Shown: positions 1 to 9,256, counted from the first letter of the stretch. The stretch: DNA of 53,180 bases from Fuerstiella sp. (GCA_029247265.1 JAQWLN010000057.1:1-53180); one strand, 5' to 3'. Numbers and translations: made by a program. The notes: generated by a model from the letters alone, not told the origin.

Positions 1-62
1 AGGACTTCCGCTTCCCGAAGCTTCTGAATAATCTCTTCTGTCTTGAATCGTTTACGTGGCAT
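1..62 (-). CDS. IS3-family transposase OrfA, N-terminus only
   Basis: Only the first 20 codons are inside the window, starting with ATG at 62: MPRKRFKTEEIIQKLREAEV. This basic start followed by a helix is the classic opening of IS3-family OrfA, whose helix-turn-helix binds the terminal repeats. In the full element it would normally be followed by OrfB (the DDE integrase) through a -1 programmed frameshift, which lies outside the window. A strong Shine-Dalgarno (GGGAGG) sits about 9 nt upstream of the ATG. The family call is firm; the subgroup cannot be given from so little sequence. Confidence 0.8.
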   Translation of the reverse strand, partial: MPRKRFKTEEIIQKLREAEV

Positions 63-138
63 CTGCTGCCTCCCTCTTCTGTGAACAAACCCTGAGTTTA
101 CCACTCAAAGCCTGGTCGCGGTTAGTGGGGGCAGGTCA
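1..138 (-). mobile_element. End of an IS3-family insertion sequence (partial)
   Basis: The minus strand reads TGACCTGCCCCCACTAACC inward from position 138. This is the TG-starting, C-rich terminal repeat expected of IS3-family elements. It is followed about 75 nt later by the start of an OrfA transposase (1-62). The rest of the element lies beyond the window edge, so the second terminal repeat, OrfB and target-site duplication cannot be seen. The outer boundary at 138 is inferred from the terminal-repeat pattern. It also coincides with the point where the neighbouring LamG-like reading frame loses sense. Confidence 0.75.
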
Positions 139-700
139 CCATAATAGCGGCATCTTTCTGCTGCTGAATCGGGCGAACAAGGAGGAAGAGTCCGAATGGG
201 CCATCAACTCGGAAATCGCGGCTCTCAAGTTGTAATTCAAAATAGCACGGTTGCTTATTGTGCTTTTCGCCTTTGCCTGCACCGATGAGTCCACCCCGAA
301 CACAGGGCTTTCCGTTGCATCCGTCGGGAATATATCCAGGGCGGTCATGGTCGTCCTGCCCGATATCCCGGCCGGTCTTGAACTCGCGACTGGGTCTGAT
401 TTTCCTGTCGTTTCTGTACGACGACTGGTCCAGCCACCATCGAACCGTACCGTGCGGAAACCGTTGGTTGTCTGACCAGACCTCTTCGAGGACCGTGTTC
501 TCACCCGTCGTTTCGTAGGCTCGGTTTGAAGTGTTCGTTGCAACAGCCAAACCTTTGACGGATTCAAGAAAAATTTCCGGGTGGTCCAGATCCTGGGGAT
601 TGAATTTTCCGGACTTCGTGGAATCATCCTGTGCCAGCAACCTGCCGCCAATTGATGCCATAAGGATGGACACGGCTGTCAAACTCAAGATCCTTATCAT
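139..700 (-). pseudogene. Secreted LamG/concanavalin-like protein, 3' end cut off by the IS3 element
   Basis: The frame starts with ATG at 700 and has a clear signal peptide (MIRILSLTAVSILMASIGGR, cleavage probably near LLA-QDD). About 165 residues follow with features of the LamG-type jelly-roll domains of planctomycete secreted proteins: an early FNPQDLDHPEIFL segment, a trimmed W-rich region, and a strand reading FGLFLLVRPI. The native sequence stops at about position 139, where the IS3 terminal repeat begins. The remaining codons to the stop at 122-124 are IS sequence. A full LamG domain needs several more strands (roughly 60-100 residues), so the gene is truncated. The original function was probably carbohydrate or surface binding; this is inference. 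Confidence 0.65.
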
Positions 701-1040
701 GTGTCGTCCTGTCGATTGTGAGTGTGACTATTGTACAGGAGGATTCTGACAGACACTCCTGTGCATCTGTGATGCCCTCAATCCAAGAGTCCTCGGACTT
801 CTCCGTCTCCAGCATCGCCTCAACAACGACGTTGTCGATTCCGGCGGAACTGAAGTCGCAGCAGAGCCGGTCTCTACCGGCCATGAAATTCGTCCGGTGG
901 GAACAGGAACTGTTTTTCCAAAATGAACAGATCCGCCAACAGATACATCGAGTCTTCCAAACGCTGCCGCTCTGGTGAAGTCTGCTTCACCCAGAAAATC
1001 TGCGCAGGACAGCAACTCGGGCCAGCACGATTAAGGCTTC
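701..1040. other. Intergenic stretch, nothing recognised
   Basis: This lies between the start of the LamG-like gene and the end of the DUF1552 gene, both on the minus strand. Short open frames exist on both strands, but none has a recognisable domain, a signal peptide or a good ribosome-binding site. The promoter of the LamG-like gene should lie here; I cannot point to convincing -35/-10 boxes. Confidence 0.5.
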
Positions 1041-2438
1041 CTAAACCCGATTCAACGTGCCACTGTACCCGGCGAACGAATCGGTTTCGACGCCAAGCCG
1101 CTGCAGAATTGTGACGAACAGCTGCGCCAGCGGAAGCTCTTCTGCTTCAATTTTGCCTCTCCATCCTGCATCCGTGACGATGCCGGCACCCGCCTGGTTA
1201 TCTTCATTTCCCTGGCCGAATTTGAGATACCGGCCATTCGTGAAGCCAAGGTTTTTACCGCCCGCAGAAATGATCGGGTAGTTGCGTGACAGGTGGAAGC
1301 TGCTGGAAGCAGAGCCATGCATGGCGAACGTGTTGTCCAGCATGTTGCCGTTGCCATTCGGCTCAGGAGTGTCCTTCAATCGCTGAGCAAAACGACCGAA
1401 TTCCTCGGCCTGATAGCGATTATAAGTACCAAGGTTCTTCCAGCCGTCTGGCTTCTTGACTTCATGTGTCAGACCATGAGCACCACCCAGACCGACGGCC
1501 ATCGATAACAGGTCGTGTGGGCCTTCGCCATTTTCCCGTCCCAGCTGAAACGTTGCCACACGAGTAGAATCACTCAGGAAGGCCAGATAGATCAGTTCAT
1601 ACATGGTCTGAAAATAAAGTCTGGCTTCCTTTGGCTCTGCATCCAGATGCAGGTTTCCGGTATCCACGACGGGGGTTGGTGTATCAATCCACTTCTGAGC
1701 CTTCGTCAGCTTAACCTCCGTATCGCGCACTGCGTCAATATACTGCTTGAGCGTTTCCTGATCGTGACCGGAAAGTTGTCGTCTCAGCGAACGAGTATTG
1801 TCAATCAGAAGATCCAGGGCACTTTTGCTTCTGGCCAGCCTGGCAGCAGCGTCTTTGCTGCTGGTCACAAAAAGCGTGTTGAACAGTTGCTTTGGCTTAT
1901 TCATTGCCGGAATCGGCCGTCCTTCGCGGTTGAAGGATTGAGTCTGTGCGCCACGAGGGCCGCCGACACCGCCATTGGTGGACATGACCAGCGAGGAATG
2001 CCGAGTGTATTTTCCTGCGTGTTCCGCATACACCTGATCAAGAGAGATCGAATTCTTATACAGGCCGTGACCTCCTGTTGCTGCACCGGTCAGGTATTGG
2101 TCGGCGTTTGAATGGCCGTGGACTTTTCTTACGGCAGGATGAGACAGACCCGAATAGATCGTGATGTCACTGCGTAGTGGCTCAAGCACTTCGAGGACTT
2201 TGGTCAGTTCAAAATCCGTTTCGCCGCCCTGAGGAAACCAGCTCCAGTCCTTCCATGCCGGATCTGATTTGAGCGGCAGGCCAACACCGTCAGGGTGATA
2301 GATGCTGACAAAACGTTTCGGAGTTTCATCTCCGCCTGAACCATCCGCAGCAAATGTTTCGAACCATGGCATAGCCAGAGCCACACCGGTGCCGCGCAGA
2401 AATATTTTTCGACTCAGCAATACTGACTTGTTGTTCAT
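1041..2438 (-). CDS. DUF1552 family exported protein
   Basis: This is a 465-residue member of the DUF1552 family, common in planctomycetes and of unknown reaction. The N-terminus carries a twin-arginine-like signal (SRKIFLRGTGVALAMPW; RK in place of RR), so export in a folded state is likely. The following body has the family features: FVSIYHPDGVG, the hydroxyl-rich IYSGLSHPAVRKVHGHSNAD segment, and a C-terminal GGKNLGFTNGRYLKFG region. I chose ATG 2438 over the ATG 27 nt upstream because an AGGAA element sits about 8 nt before it. This start leaves 16 nt after the stop of the upstream cytochrome gene. The two genes form an evident operon, and the same pairing recurs at 47074-51102. Confidence 0.88.
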   Translation of the reverse strand: MNNKSVLLSRKIFLRGTGVALAMPWFETFAADGSGGDETPKRFVSIYHPDGVGLPLKSDPAWKDWSWFPQGGETDFELTKVLEVLEPLRSDITIYSGLSHPAVRKVHGHSNADQYLTGAATGGHGLYKNSISLDQVYAEHAGKYTRHSSLVMSTNGGVGGPRGAQTQSFNREGRPIPAMNKPKQLFNTLFVTSSKDAAARLARSKSALDLLIDNTRSLRRQLSGHDQETLKQYIDAVRDTEVKLTKAQKWIDTPTPVVDTGNLHLDAEPKEARLYFQTMYELIYLAFLSDSTRVATFQLGRENGEGPHDLLSMAVGLGGAHGLTHEVKKPDGWKNLGTYNRYQAEEFGRFAQRLKDTPEPNGNGNMLDNTFAMHGSASSSFHLSRNYPIISAGGKNLGFTNGRYLKFGQGNEDNQAGAGIVTDAGWRGKIEAEELPLAQLFVTILQRLGVETDSFAGYSGTLNRV

Positions 2439-2454
2439 CGTCTGTTCCTGACTC

Positions 2455-5079
2455 TTACCTGGCATTGAAGATGTTGCTGCTTATGATCAGGTGAACTAAA
2501 TCGCCCAGGCGATCGCCCTGTGTTCTGAACTGTGTCGTTAGGCTGTCAATGTCAGCATGATCACCAAATGACAGTGGGCGGCCAAGAGCATAAGCCGTCA
2601 TTTTATGCACCATGGCCCGGGCCAATTGATCCTGTCGGTCTGTCAGCAGGTAACGCTTTAGCCCGTCGATCCCGGCCAGCGTCTGACTGTTGAACAGCTG
2701 AGACGTTGCATCCACAGCCTGATTCTTAATTCGGGTGCGGTAGGTTCCCACAGCATCGTATTCTTCAAATGCGATTCCCCATGGATCGATTCTTGAATGA
2801 CACGATAGACAGGCCGGTTTATTCCTGTGATCCGCGATTCGTTCTTTAAGAGTCATTTTCAGAATCTCCGGATCCGTAAGATCGACTTCCGGGACGTTCG
2901 GCGGTGGTGGAGGCGGTGGGTCATGAAGAATACGTTCCAGCATCCACACGCCTCGTTTCAGGGGATGAGAATCCTTGCCATCAGAATTCATCGTCAGCAC
3001 CGCGGCGCATGTCAAAAGGCCACCTCGCTTCGTTTGAGGCTGGATTGACACGTTGCGGAAATGAGGTCCATGAACGCCGGGAATCCCGTAGTGTCGCGCC
3101 AACCGTTCGTTGACCATGGCGAAGTCAGAATGGATAAAGTCGATGATACTGAGGTTGCGTCTCAGGACTTCATCAAAAAATGCGATGGGTTCTTCCTGCA
3201 TCGCTTCTTTTAATGAATCGTCAGTAACGTGAACCACACTATTCAGACCATCCATGCCCAGCCATTGCTGCACGAAATTCTGAGAGAATCGTCTGGAACG
3301 ACGGTCTGCCAGCATGCGATTGATCTGAGCTGACAGGATCTCTGGTTCTCTTAGTTTTCTCTGTTCCGCAAGTGTCAGCAATTCGCTATCAGGAATACTG
3401 GACCACAGAAAAATTGACAGTCGGCTGGCCAGTTCCAGTTCACTGATCGTGTCGGATGTTGCAGCAGCGCCGGAGGCGGCTCTTTGCGTCAGGTAAAGGA
3501 ACTCCGGAGTGGCCAGGGCAGTTGCCAGGACTTCCAGCATGGCATCCTCAAAACTCGAAAATCCTGGCCGGTACTCTGCAAACAGCGTCATGAACTGGTC
3601 TACCTGCTGCGAGGCAACGGGACGACGCCACACTCGTCTCAGGAATCGAGTCAGCACTTCTCGGCCATAGATCCGTTCGTCGCTTCGGTCGCTGTCAACG
3701 AATATGTCAGTATGTATTTTCGGCGGCCATTGCTGGTAGAACGGAGCGCTGATTTCGATGTAGTCGATATGAACCTGGAGAGCTTCGTCTCCGCCACCTG
3801 CATTAGAGACGTTGCGAATGTGCAGGAATTCATCCCGTCGTGGAAACGTTGTGGTCAGCTTCCGGAACGGGTTGCGCTGAATATCACCAAGCGGGATATC
3901 GAAGTGGATGAATTGAGGGTCGTCCGCAGACGCGGTGACGGGGATATCACGTTCACTGACGACCTGTGAGAAGTTGGCGTTGTTGCTGGTGTGGGCACTG
4001 AACACCAGACGCAGGCTTGCATACTCGTCGGCGTTCATAGTCGAACGCCCTGCGCGAATGCGCACGCGCATAATGCCTTCATCGGGCAGAAAACGATCCA
4101 GATTCAGTTTCAACTCATTGTTGCGGGGAACAGCCAGCACGACAGGAGAAACAGCGGGCGATTGCTCCACAACTGCGTCAGGCTGAGGCGTCGATTTGCC
4201 GCTGGAAAAGTGAATGCCCTTGCCGGTCTCTCGATCAAACAGGTGTTGCCGTTTCCTGTTCTTGCTGTAACTCTCATCATTCCTGTCGAATGTCTTGTCC
4301 TCGTTTCCTGAGACCGCCTTATTCATCTGGTCCTGCATGGAAATAATATAGGTGACGGGTTTCGGGCGCTCGCCACTCACGGTGGCTCGTCTTAAAGCCT
4401 TAAGCCCAATCTCACGATAGGTCTCGAATTGCATGGTGGACATCTGCAGCAATTCCGAGCTGTTCTTGAAACCATCCGCTGATGCGGTTTCCGGCGGCAG
4501 ATTATCCGCGAGGGCATAGGGCAGGCGAAGCAGGTCCTGGAGTGCGTAGTTGTATTCGTATTTTGTCAGCCGGCGGAATGACGAGTGTTCCTTGTTGCTG
4601 CGACGTATGACGGACGCTTTGTTCAGTTCGTCGCTGAGCCAGTCCACAATGTTGCCGCGATCTGAATCGGCCAGCGCATAATCGGGTTCATCCTCAGGCG
4701 GCATTTCTGAATTGCTCAGGACGTTGTAGATCTCACGCCATTGCCCGACGTCCGCACCTGTCAGCAGGTCAGGATTCAATTCGTCGATACGAAGTCTTCC
4801 CTCGGACGTTTCGGGACCATGGCAGGCCAGGCAGCTTTTGTTCAGGATTGGTCCCACCGACTTCTGAAAGTAAGCAACGTTTGCCGTTGGAATCGCGGAT
4901 GTGGCTGTCGTATCAGCCTGTGTTTTTTTCAGGAATCTGGACTTCGTGCGACCCGATTCTCTGGCCATTTCCAAAGTCGCAGGATTCTGCTGATCTTCGG
5001 CTGCCAGAACGATGCTGGCGCTGCCGAGTACCAGCAGGATGGTGATGTTCAGGGTCTTCATGGGTGACTTTGTGTTCAT
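2455..5079 (-). CDS. DUF1592/DUF1588-type planctomycete cytochrome c protein
   Basis: The protein is about 874 residues with a signal peptide (MKTLNITILLVLGSASIVLA). Near residues 81-88 is a cytochrome c heme site (SCLACHG), followed by DUF1587 (FRRLTKYEYNYALQDLL), DUF1595 (RFLRRVWRRPVA), DUF1592 (LASRLSIFLWSSIPDSELL), DUF1588 and C-terminal DUF1585 (ending LVHLIISSNIFNAR). DUF1588 contains a PPPPPPPNVPEVD run and a second CLSCH site about 115 residues from the end. The family is presumed to be an exported redox or surface protein; its substrate is not known. The open frame extends to 5487, but that extension is not signal-like, so I start at ATG 5079 (ATG 5061 is an alternative). It precedes the DUF1552 gene by 16 nt. 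Confidence 0.88.
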   Translation of the reverse strand: MNTKSPMKTLNITILLVLGSASIVLAAEDQQNPATLEMARESGRTKSRFLKKTQADTTATSAIPTANVAYFQKSVGPILNKSCLACHGPETSEGRLRIDELNPDLLTGADVGQWREIYNVLSNSEMPPEDEPDYALADSDRGNIVDWLSDELNKASVIRRSNKEHSSFRRLTKYEYNYALQDLLRLPYALADNLPPETASADGFKNSSELLQMSTMQFETYREIGLKALRRATVSGERPKPVTYIISMQDQMNKAVSGNEDKTFDRNDESYSKNRKRQHLFDRETGKGIHFSSGKSTPQPDAVVEQSPAVSPVVLAVPRNNELKLNLDRFLPDEGIMRVRIRAGRSTMNADEYASLRLVFSAHTSNNANFSQVVSERDIPVTASADDPQFIHFDIPLGDIQRNPFRKLTTTFPRRDEFLHIRNVSNAGGGDEALQVHIDYIEISAPFYQQWPPKIHTDIFVDSDRSDERIYGREVLTRFLRRVWRRPVASQQVDQFMTLFAEYRPGFSSFEDAMLEVLATALATPEFLYLTQRAASGAAATSDTISELELASRLSIFLWSSIPDSELLTLAEQRKLREPEILSAQINRMLADRRSRRFSQNFVQQWLGMDGLNSVVHVTDDSLKEAMQEEPIAFFDEVLRRNLSIIDFIHSDFAMVNERLARHYGIPGVHGPHFRNVSIQPQTKRGGLLTCAAVLTMNSDGKDSHPLKRGVWMLERILHDPPPPPPPNVPEVDLTDPEILKMTLKERIADHRNKPACLSCHSRIDPWGIAFEEYDAVGTYRTRIKNQAVDATSQLFNSQTLAGIDGLKRYLLTDRQDQLARAMVHKMTAYALGRPLSFGDHADIDSLTTQFRTQGDRLGDLVHLIISSNIFNAR

Positions 5080-5622
5080 CGTCAGCTTTGGCGTACGATT
5101 TGTATGCGCAGACGAACCCTCGATCGCATTGGAAGGACTTGGGAGGGATAATGGGGAGAGTTTTAGGGGGCGGGGCTGTGGCGAGATTTCTGAACGATTA
5201 TGCTTTGGCGTGGCGTTTTCAAGGATGGCGGCCACTAGGCAATAACCCAGTATAGCAGCACTGAGGCCCCAGCATCGAGCGATTTCAAGAACATTGGGCA
5301 GGACTGACCGATTGTCATTGCCGGTGAAAGAGACGGACGGCTCGTGCGGGACACACCCGCAATTCGCGAACCCGCTTGGCGGCGATCTGCACTCGCTTGA
5401 CACGAACCGCGGTTCGAGACACAGGGGGCGTGCCCAGTCGGTCGATTCACAATAGGTCGGGGAAACGTATTCACAGCCATCTGTCAACCAGCTCCAGTCT
5501 CAGGATTGCCCTGGCTGAATCTGGCGGGAAGTTGAGCACGTCGGTGAGCTAACGGCTTTCCTTTCTGACCTACGAGCCCGACAATGGGGGAGTGCAGAAT
5601 CGCCTTTGGAAAGGAGTGGGCC
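5080..5622. other. Divergent intergenic region with a 14-bp palindrome
   Basis: This 543-nt gap separates the minus-strand cytochrome gene from the plus-strand serpin, so it should hold both promoters. A purine-rich tract lies at about 5130-5175, and a perfect palindrome CGAACCGCGGTTCG at 5403-5416 could bind a dimeric regulator. An extension of the cytochrome open frame crosses much of it, but its translation has no domain features. Confidence 0.45.
5403..5416. repeat. 14-bp perfect palindrome, possible operator
   Basis: CGAACCGCGGTTCG reads identically on both strands. It lies in the divergent promoter region between the cytochrome gene and the serpin. An operator role is only a suggestion; one palindrome of this length can arise by chance in a GC-rich sequence of this size. 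Confidence 0.3.
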
Positions 5623-7122
5623 ATGCGTATGTGTCTCGTTATGTTGCCGATGATTATGATGTGCTTTGGCTGCAACCGTGCCGAGGATGCTCGCCGAAAA
5701 ACCGTTCGGAACGATCTCAAGCAGATCGAACTTGCTCTGAAGAACGACCACGAATCGAATCTGCTATCTGATTCCGAGTTCTCGCAGGTGATCACCGCTG
5801 AGACCGTGTACTACACGACCGGCCCGCAGCAGAGCCGACCACCCGACGGCCAGTTTCCTGCAGGAACACAAGTCAATGTCGTCGAGGAGTCCGGTAGCTA
5901 TGTGTTGGTGAAATCAGAGGGCGGTATTGAGGCCTATGTCGCCGCCGATGCCGTCAGAGAACAGGAGGGTGCAACCGTGGAGGTGTCTGGAATCGTGGAA
6001 GGCGGCAATCGGTTTGCTTTTGATCTGTATCGCCAACTGCGGTCTCAGAAGGGCAACCTTTTCTTCTCGCCCGGCAGCATCTCGACAGCCCTGGCAATGA
6101 CATATGCTGGGGCCGCTGGAAAGACGGAAAATGAGATGGCGAAGACGCTGTATTTCCAGCTGCCAAAGGACCAGCTGCACGAGGGAATGCAAGCTCTGCA
6201 GGCGTATTGGACGACACCGAACAAACAGAAGGGTGTTCGGCTGAATCTGGCGAACCGTCTGTGGGGTAATGAAGGCTACGAATTCCTGCCGAAATTCATG
6301 GCCGTGACACGTGAGAAGTACGCTGCTGAACTGACTCGCCTTGATTTCGGCCAGACCGAAAGAGCACGGCAGACAATTAACGATTGGGTCGAGAACCAGA
6401 CGGAAGACAAGATTGCAGAACTGCTTCCCGCAGGCGCACTCTCACCCGATACGAAGCTGGTGCTAACGAACGCCGTCTACTTTCACGGTATCTGGGCCGA
6501 TCCCTTCAAAAAGGATCGCACGAAGGAAGACACCTTTCACTTGACGGCAACAGACAGCATCACGGTCCCAATGATGCACCGTTCGGACGAGTTTCGTTAT
6601 GGCGCTGTCGATGAATTGCAGATTCTTGAACTGCCATACGGCGACGGCAGTCTGTCGATGGTTGTTCTGCTGCCTAAACAGATCGATGGCCTGTCTGGTC
6701 TGGAATCCCGGCTGACAGTCCAGAACCTTCAGCGATGGATGGCAAGCGTAACATACGAGGACGAGGTCAAGGTTTACCTCCCGAAGTTCCGGGCGACTTC
6801 TCAATTTAAGATGGCCGACCCTCTGAAGGCGCTGGGCATGGAATCGGCGTTCGATCCCAACGCCGCAGACTTTTCCGGCATGACCGGTGGTCGGGATCTG
6901 TTCATCTCGGAGGTGATCCACAAAGCGTTCGTCGATGTGAACGAGGAAGGCACCGAAGCGGCTGCGGCCACCGGCATCATTATGCAACCAACTTCCGCCC
7001 CCTTTGAGGAAGCAAAGGAGCCCCCGGTCTTCCGGGCCGACCATCCATTTGTGTTTATGATTCGCGACAATCGCAACGGTGCGATCATGTTTCTTGGCCG
7101 AATCACAACCCCTTTGGAATAG
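5623..7122 (+). CDS. Serpin (serine protease inhibitor family) with N-terminal SH3-like domain, possible lipoprotein
   Basis: This is a 499-residue protein. The start at ATG 5623 is fixed by AAGGAG 7 nt upstream. A hydrophobic leader ends at CFGC (Cys17), an imperfect lipobox, so outer attachment by lipid is possible. Residues about 55-115 look like a bacterial SH3 domain (AGTQVNVVEESGSYVLVKSE). The serpin fold follows to the end: NLFFSPGSISTALAMTYAGA, LVLTNAVYFHGIW, and the C-terminal DHPFVFMIRD plus FLGRI. The reactive-loop hinge EEGTEAAAATG has the small residues expected of an inhibitory serpin. Counting from it puts the scissile bond near QPT-S, so Thr or the nearby Met may be P1. It would trap a serine or cysteine protease by irreversible loop insertion. 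The target is unknown. Confidence 0.9.
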   Translation: MRMCLVMLPMIMMCFGCNRAEDARRKTVRNDLKQIELALKNDHESNLLSDSEFSQVITAETVYYTTGPQQSRPPDGQFPAGTQVNVVEESGSYVLVKSEGGIEAYVAADAVREQEGATVEVSGIVEGGNRFAFDLYRQLRSQKGNLFFSPGSISTALAMTYAGAAGKTENEMAKTLYFQLPKDQLHEGMQALQAYWTTPNKQKGVRLNLANRLWGNEGYEFLPKFMAVTREKYAAELTRLDFGQTERARQTINDWVENQTEDKIAELLPAGALSPDTKLVLTNAVYFHGIWADPFKKDRTKEDTFHLTATDSITVPMMHRSDEFRYGAVDELQILELPYGDGSLSMVVLLPKQIDGLSGLESRLTVQNLQRWMASVTYEDEVKVYLPKFRATSQFKMADPLKALGMESAFDPNAADFSGMTGGRDLFISEVIHKAFVDVNEEGTEAAAATGIIMQPTSAPFEEAKEPPVFRADHPFVFMIRDNRNGAIMFLGRITTPLE

Positions 7123-7444
7123 CCTCAGGGACGAAGGTGAAATACTGGTGACACCTCAAGTCCACGGAGAAGAACGACCACGACTTTCGGACTGCTCGGC
7201 TGAGTGACGCTCCGCCGCTGGCTGGTCGATGCGGTTAACTCTCGGTAATGAATGTGCTCATGTATTTCTTCCCTGTATTCCAACTCTTCGTGCAGATTTC
7301 TTCAGCGTTCACGTATGGTTTCGCTTGGAAACCAAACTTGATTCGGCCATCTCGCGCGGACCGGCCGAGATGCAGGATGTCCGGAGTTCGTCAGGTTTTT
7401 GCGGCCATTACATTTGAGCCAACGACAATACCAAAGTTCGGATC
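7123..7444. other. Intergenic stretch, nothing recognised
   Basis: This is 322 nt between two plus-strand genes. I see no strong terminator hairpin after the serpin and no convincing small gene. The promoter of the downstream propeller gene may lie here. Confidence 0.45.
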
Positions 7445-8947
7445 ATGAAATACAAAAAGCATACGACCGCGATCGTGACCATGCTGTCCGTCATCGCCGG
7501 CGTTCATCTCCATGCCCAGGAACCGATCAACGTTGGCTCCGACAAACAGCTGTTCCTTGATGACCTGTTCTTTGCAACGTCGAAAGACGTCACTCTGAAG
7601 ATTCAACCTCCTCGCAAGACCGGTGAGGTCATTCTAAGACGCGAACATCGGTGGGAAAGTGCGACGCTGAACTGGTTCAACGTGGTGCAGGACGAGGGAC
7701 GAATTGACGCAATTGCAAAGTACCGCATGTGGTACGAAGCGTACGACGTCGACGGCTGGCCGACTGCCGACGATACATCCTTCTGCTATGCCGAGTCGAG
7801 AAACGGTATACAGTGGACGAAACCCGAGCTGGGTCTGTTCACCTACAACGGCAACAAGCGGAACAACATTCTGTTTCGGCAGATCGGCAGTCAACATCAC
7901 GGCAATCGTTCCCGCGTGCACGGCACGGGCGTCTTCATCGATGCAAACGGCCCGTCCGATCGTCGCTACAAAGCCGTCGGCCAGGGCATCTTTGGAGGGC
8001 GAGAGAAACCGCCACATCGTATTGCCGGAATGTACTCAGCAGACGGGTTGAAATGGTCGCGTCTGTCACAGCCGATCTGCGACGTCTTTGCCGATAGCCA
8101 GTATTCGGGATTCTGGGACTCGTCTCGCGGCAAATATGTCCTCTACGGTCGTGTTGGCGGTCGCGGACGTTCGCTCGGACGGTCCGAGAGTGACCAATTC
8201 GCTCATTTCGATGGGCTGAAACTCATCATGGAGGCTGACGAAGAAGATCCTCCGCAGAGCGATCTCTATAACTCGGCCGTCGTCAAATACCCGTATGCCC
8301 CGAACGTCTACCTGATGTTCCCCAGCCTTTACCAGCACAATCCGGACACATTGGATATCCGCCTAGCGGTCAGCCGCGACGGCGTCCGCTGGTCGCGCCC
8401 GGACCGACAGACTCCGTTTATTGCTCTGGGGAAACGGAATGAGTTCGATACAGGTTCGTTGTACATGGGGCAGGGGATGATCCGGGTGAAAGATGAGTTG
8501 TGGCTGTACTACTCAGCCTCACCGCTGCGACACAACGGTGCGGAACTGGAAACCCTGACGAAGCCGCAGAATGGAAGAACCTATCGCCGAGCCGTCACGC
8601 AGCTCGACCGATTCGTTGCTGCTGTGCCAGGTCCTGAAGGAGGGTTCTTTGTCACACCACCGTTGCGGTTTTCCGGCCATACCCTGAAACTGAACGTTAA
8701 CGTTCAAGACGGTGGCAGCGTGAGAATTGGTCTGCTTAATAAAGACGGTCAGCCACTGCCTGGCCGCTCCGTCGACGACTGCCTGCCAATAATCGGCGAC
8801 TCACTGAGCGTGCCAGTCGAATGGAGATCAGGAAGAGATGTCAGTCTTCGAGGCAACAAGTCCACGCGGATTCGTGTTGAAGCCACCGGCGCCGAGTTAT
8901 TCGGATTTCAGTTTGTCGATTCCGATCCGAATGGTCGCCAACCGTAA
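7445..8947 (+). CDS. Secreted five-bladed-propeller, glycosidase-like protein of unknown function
   Basis: This 500-residue protein has a signal peptide (MLSVIAGVHLHAQ). The body resembles GH32/GH43-type five-bladed beta-propeller proteins. It has DKQLFLDDLFF near the start, repeated Asp/Trp-rich blade motifs (RMWYEAYD, FCYAESRNGIQWTKPELG, GMYSADGLKWSRL, LAVSRDGVRWSRP), and a C-terminal beta domain from about residue 400 (LRFSGHTLKLNVNVQDGG). The SADGxxW / SRDGxxW repeats are typical of secreted planctomycete proteins annotated only as hypothetical. I cannot assign catalytic residues or a substrate. A polysaccharide-binding or hydrolase role fits the neighbouring sulfatases, but that is inference. 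Confidence 0.65.
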   Translation: MKYKKHTTAIVTMLSVIAGVHLHAQEPINVGSDKQLFLDDLFFATSKDVTLKIQPPRKTGEVILRREHRWESATLNWFNVVQDEGRIDAIAKYRMWYEAYDVDGWPTADDTSFCYAESRNGIQWTKPELGLFTYNGNKRNNILFRQIGSQHHGNRSRVHGTGVFIDANGPSDRRYKAVGQGIFGGREKPPHRIAGMYSADGLKWSRLSQPICDVFADSQYSGFWDSSRGKYVLYGRVGGRGRSLGRSESDQFAHFDGLKLIMEADEEDPPQSDLYNSAVVKYPYAPNVYLMFPSLYQHNPDTLDIRLAVSRDGVRWSRPDRQTPFIALGKRNEFDTGSLYMGQGMIRVKDELWLYYSASPLRHNGAELETLTKPQNGRTYRRAVTQLDRFVAAVPGPEGGFFVTPPLRFSGHTLKLNVNVQDGGSVRIGLLNKDGQPLPGRSVDDCLPIIGDSLSVPVEWRSGRDVSLRGNKSTRIRVEATGAELFGFQFVDSDPNGRQP

Positions 8948-9256
8948 CGTACAATCGGCAGCAACTCATGATTGAGATATCGGCACGCGGATCGAGGGGG
9001 CTAATTTGTCTCGTGTTCGGTGGGTGCCACTGGCTTTGCCAGTGCGTCATTGCGATGAAGGGCGTCGGAGTATTGCACTGGGCATAGTGACCTTTCAGCG
9101 TCACGCTCTGAGCATCGATCATGCACGTACATTCTTCGCCCCTGAACCATCCGATAGGGAATATGGATCAGGCCACCCGTCGGTCGATATTCTTCACTTG
9201 CCGGCCATATCGCCGTGGACACAAACCAGTGGCCAGGAAGACCGGGACGGGTGATG
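8948..9256. other. Intergenic region between convergent genes, with inverted repeats
   Basis: This is 309 nt between the plus-strand propeller gene and the minus-strand sulfatase. It contains the short inverted repeat at 9028-9044 and, just after, a related GCACTGGGCATAGTG stretch. Open frames here do not translate into recognisable proteins. Confidence 0.45.
9028..9044. repeat. REP-like inverted repeat CACTGGC-TTT-GCCAGTG
   Basis: A perfect 7-bp inverted repeat surrounds a 3-nt loop, inside the longer TGGGTGCCACTGGCTTTGCCAGTG. It lies between two convergent genes. From memory, stretches like GTGCCACTGGC...GCCAGTGGCAC recur in planctomycete intergenic DNA, so this could be one copy of a dispersed palindromic element. 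I found no second intergenic copy in this window. Confidence 0.45.

Noticed and set aside
2455-5487. Long N-terminal extension of the cytochrome gene from 5487
   Set aside because: The first 136 codons are Ser/Pro/Cys-rich without features, while a normal signal peptide begins at ATG 5079 or 5061.
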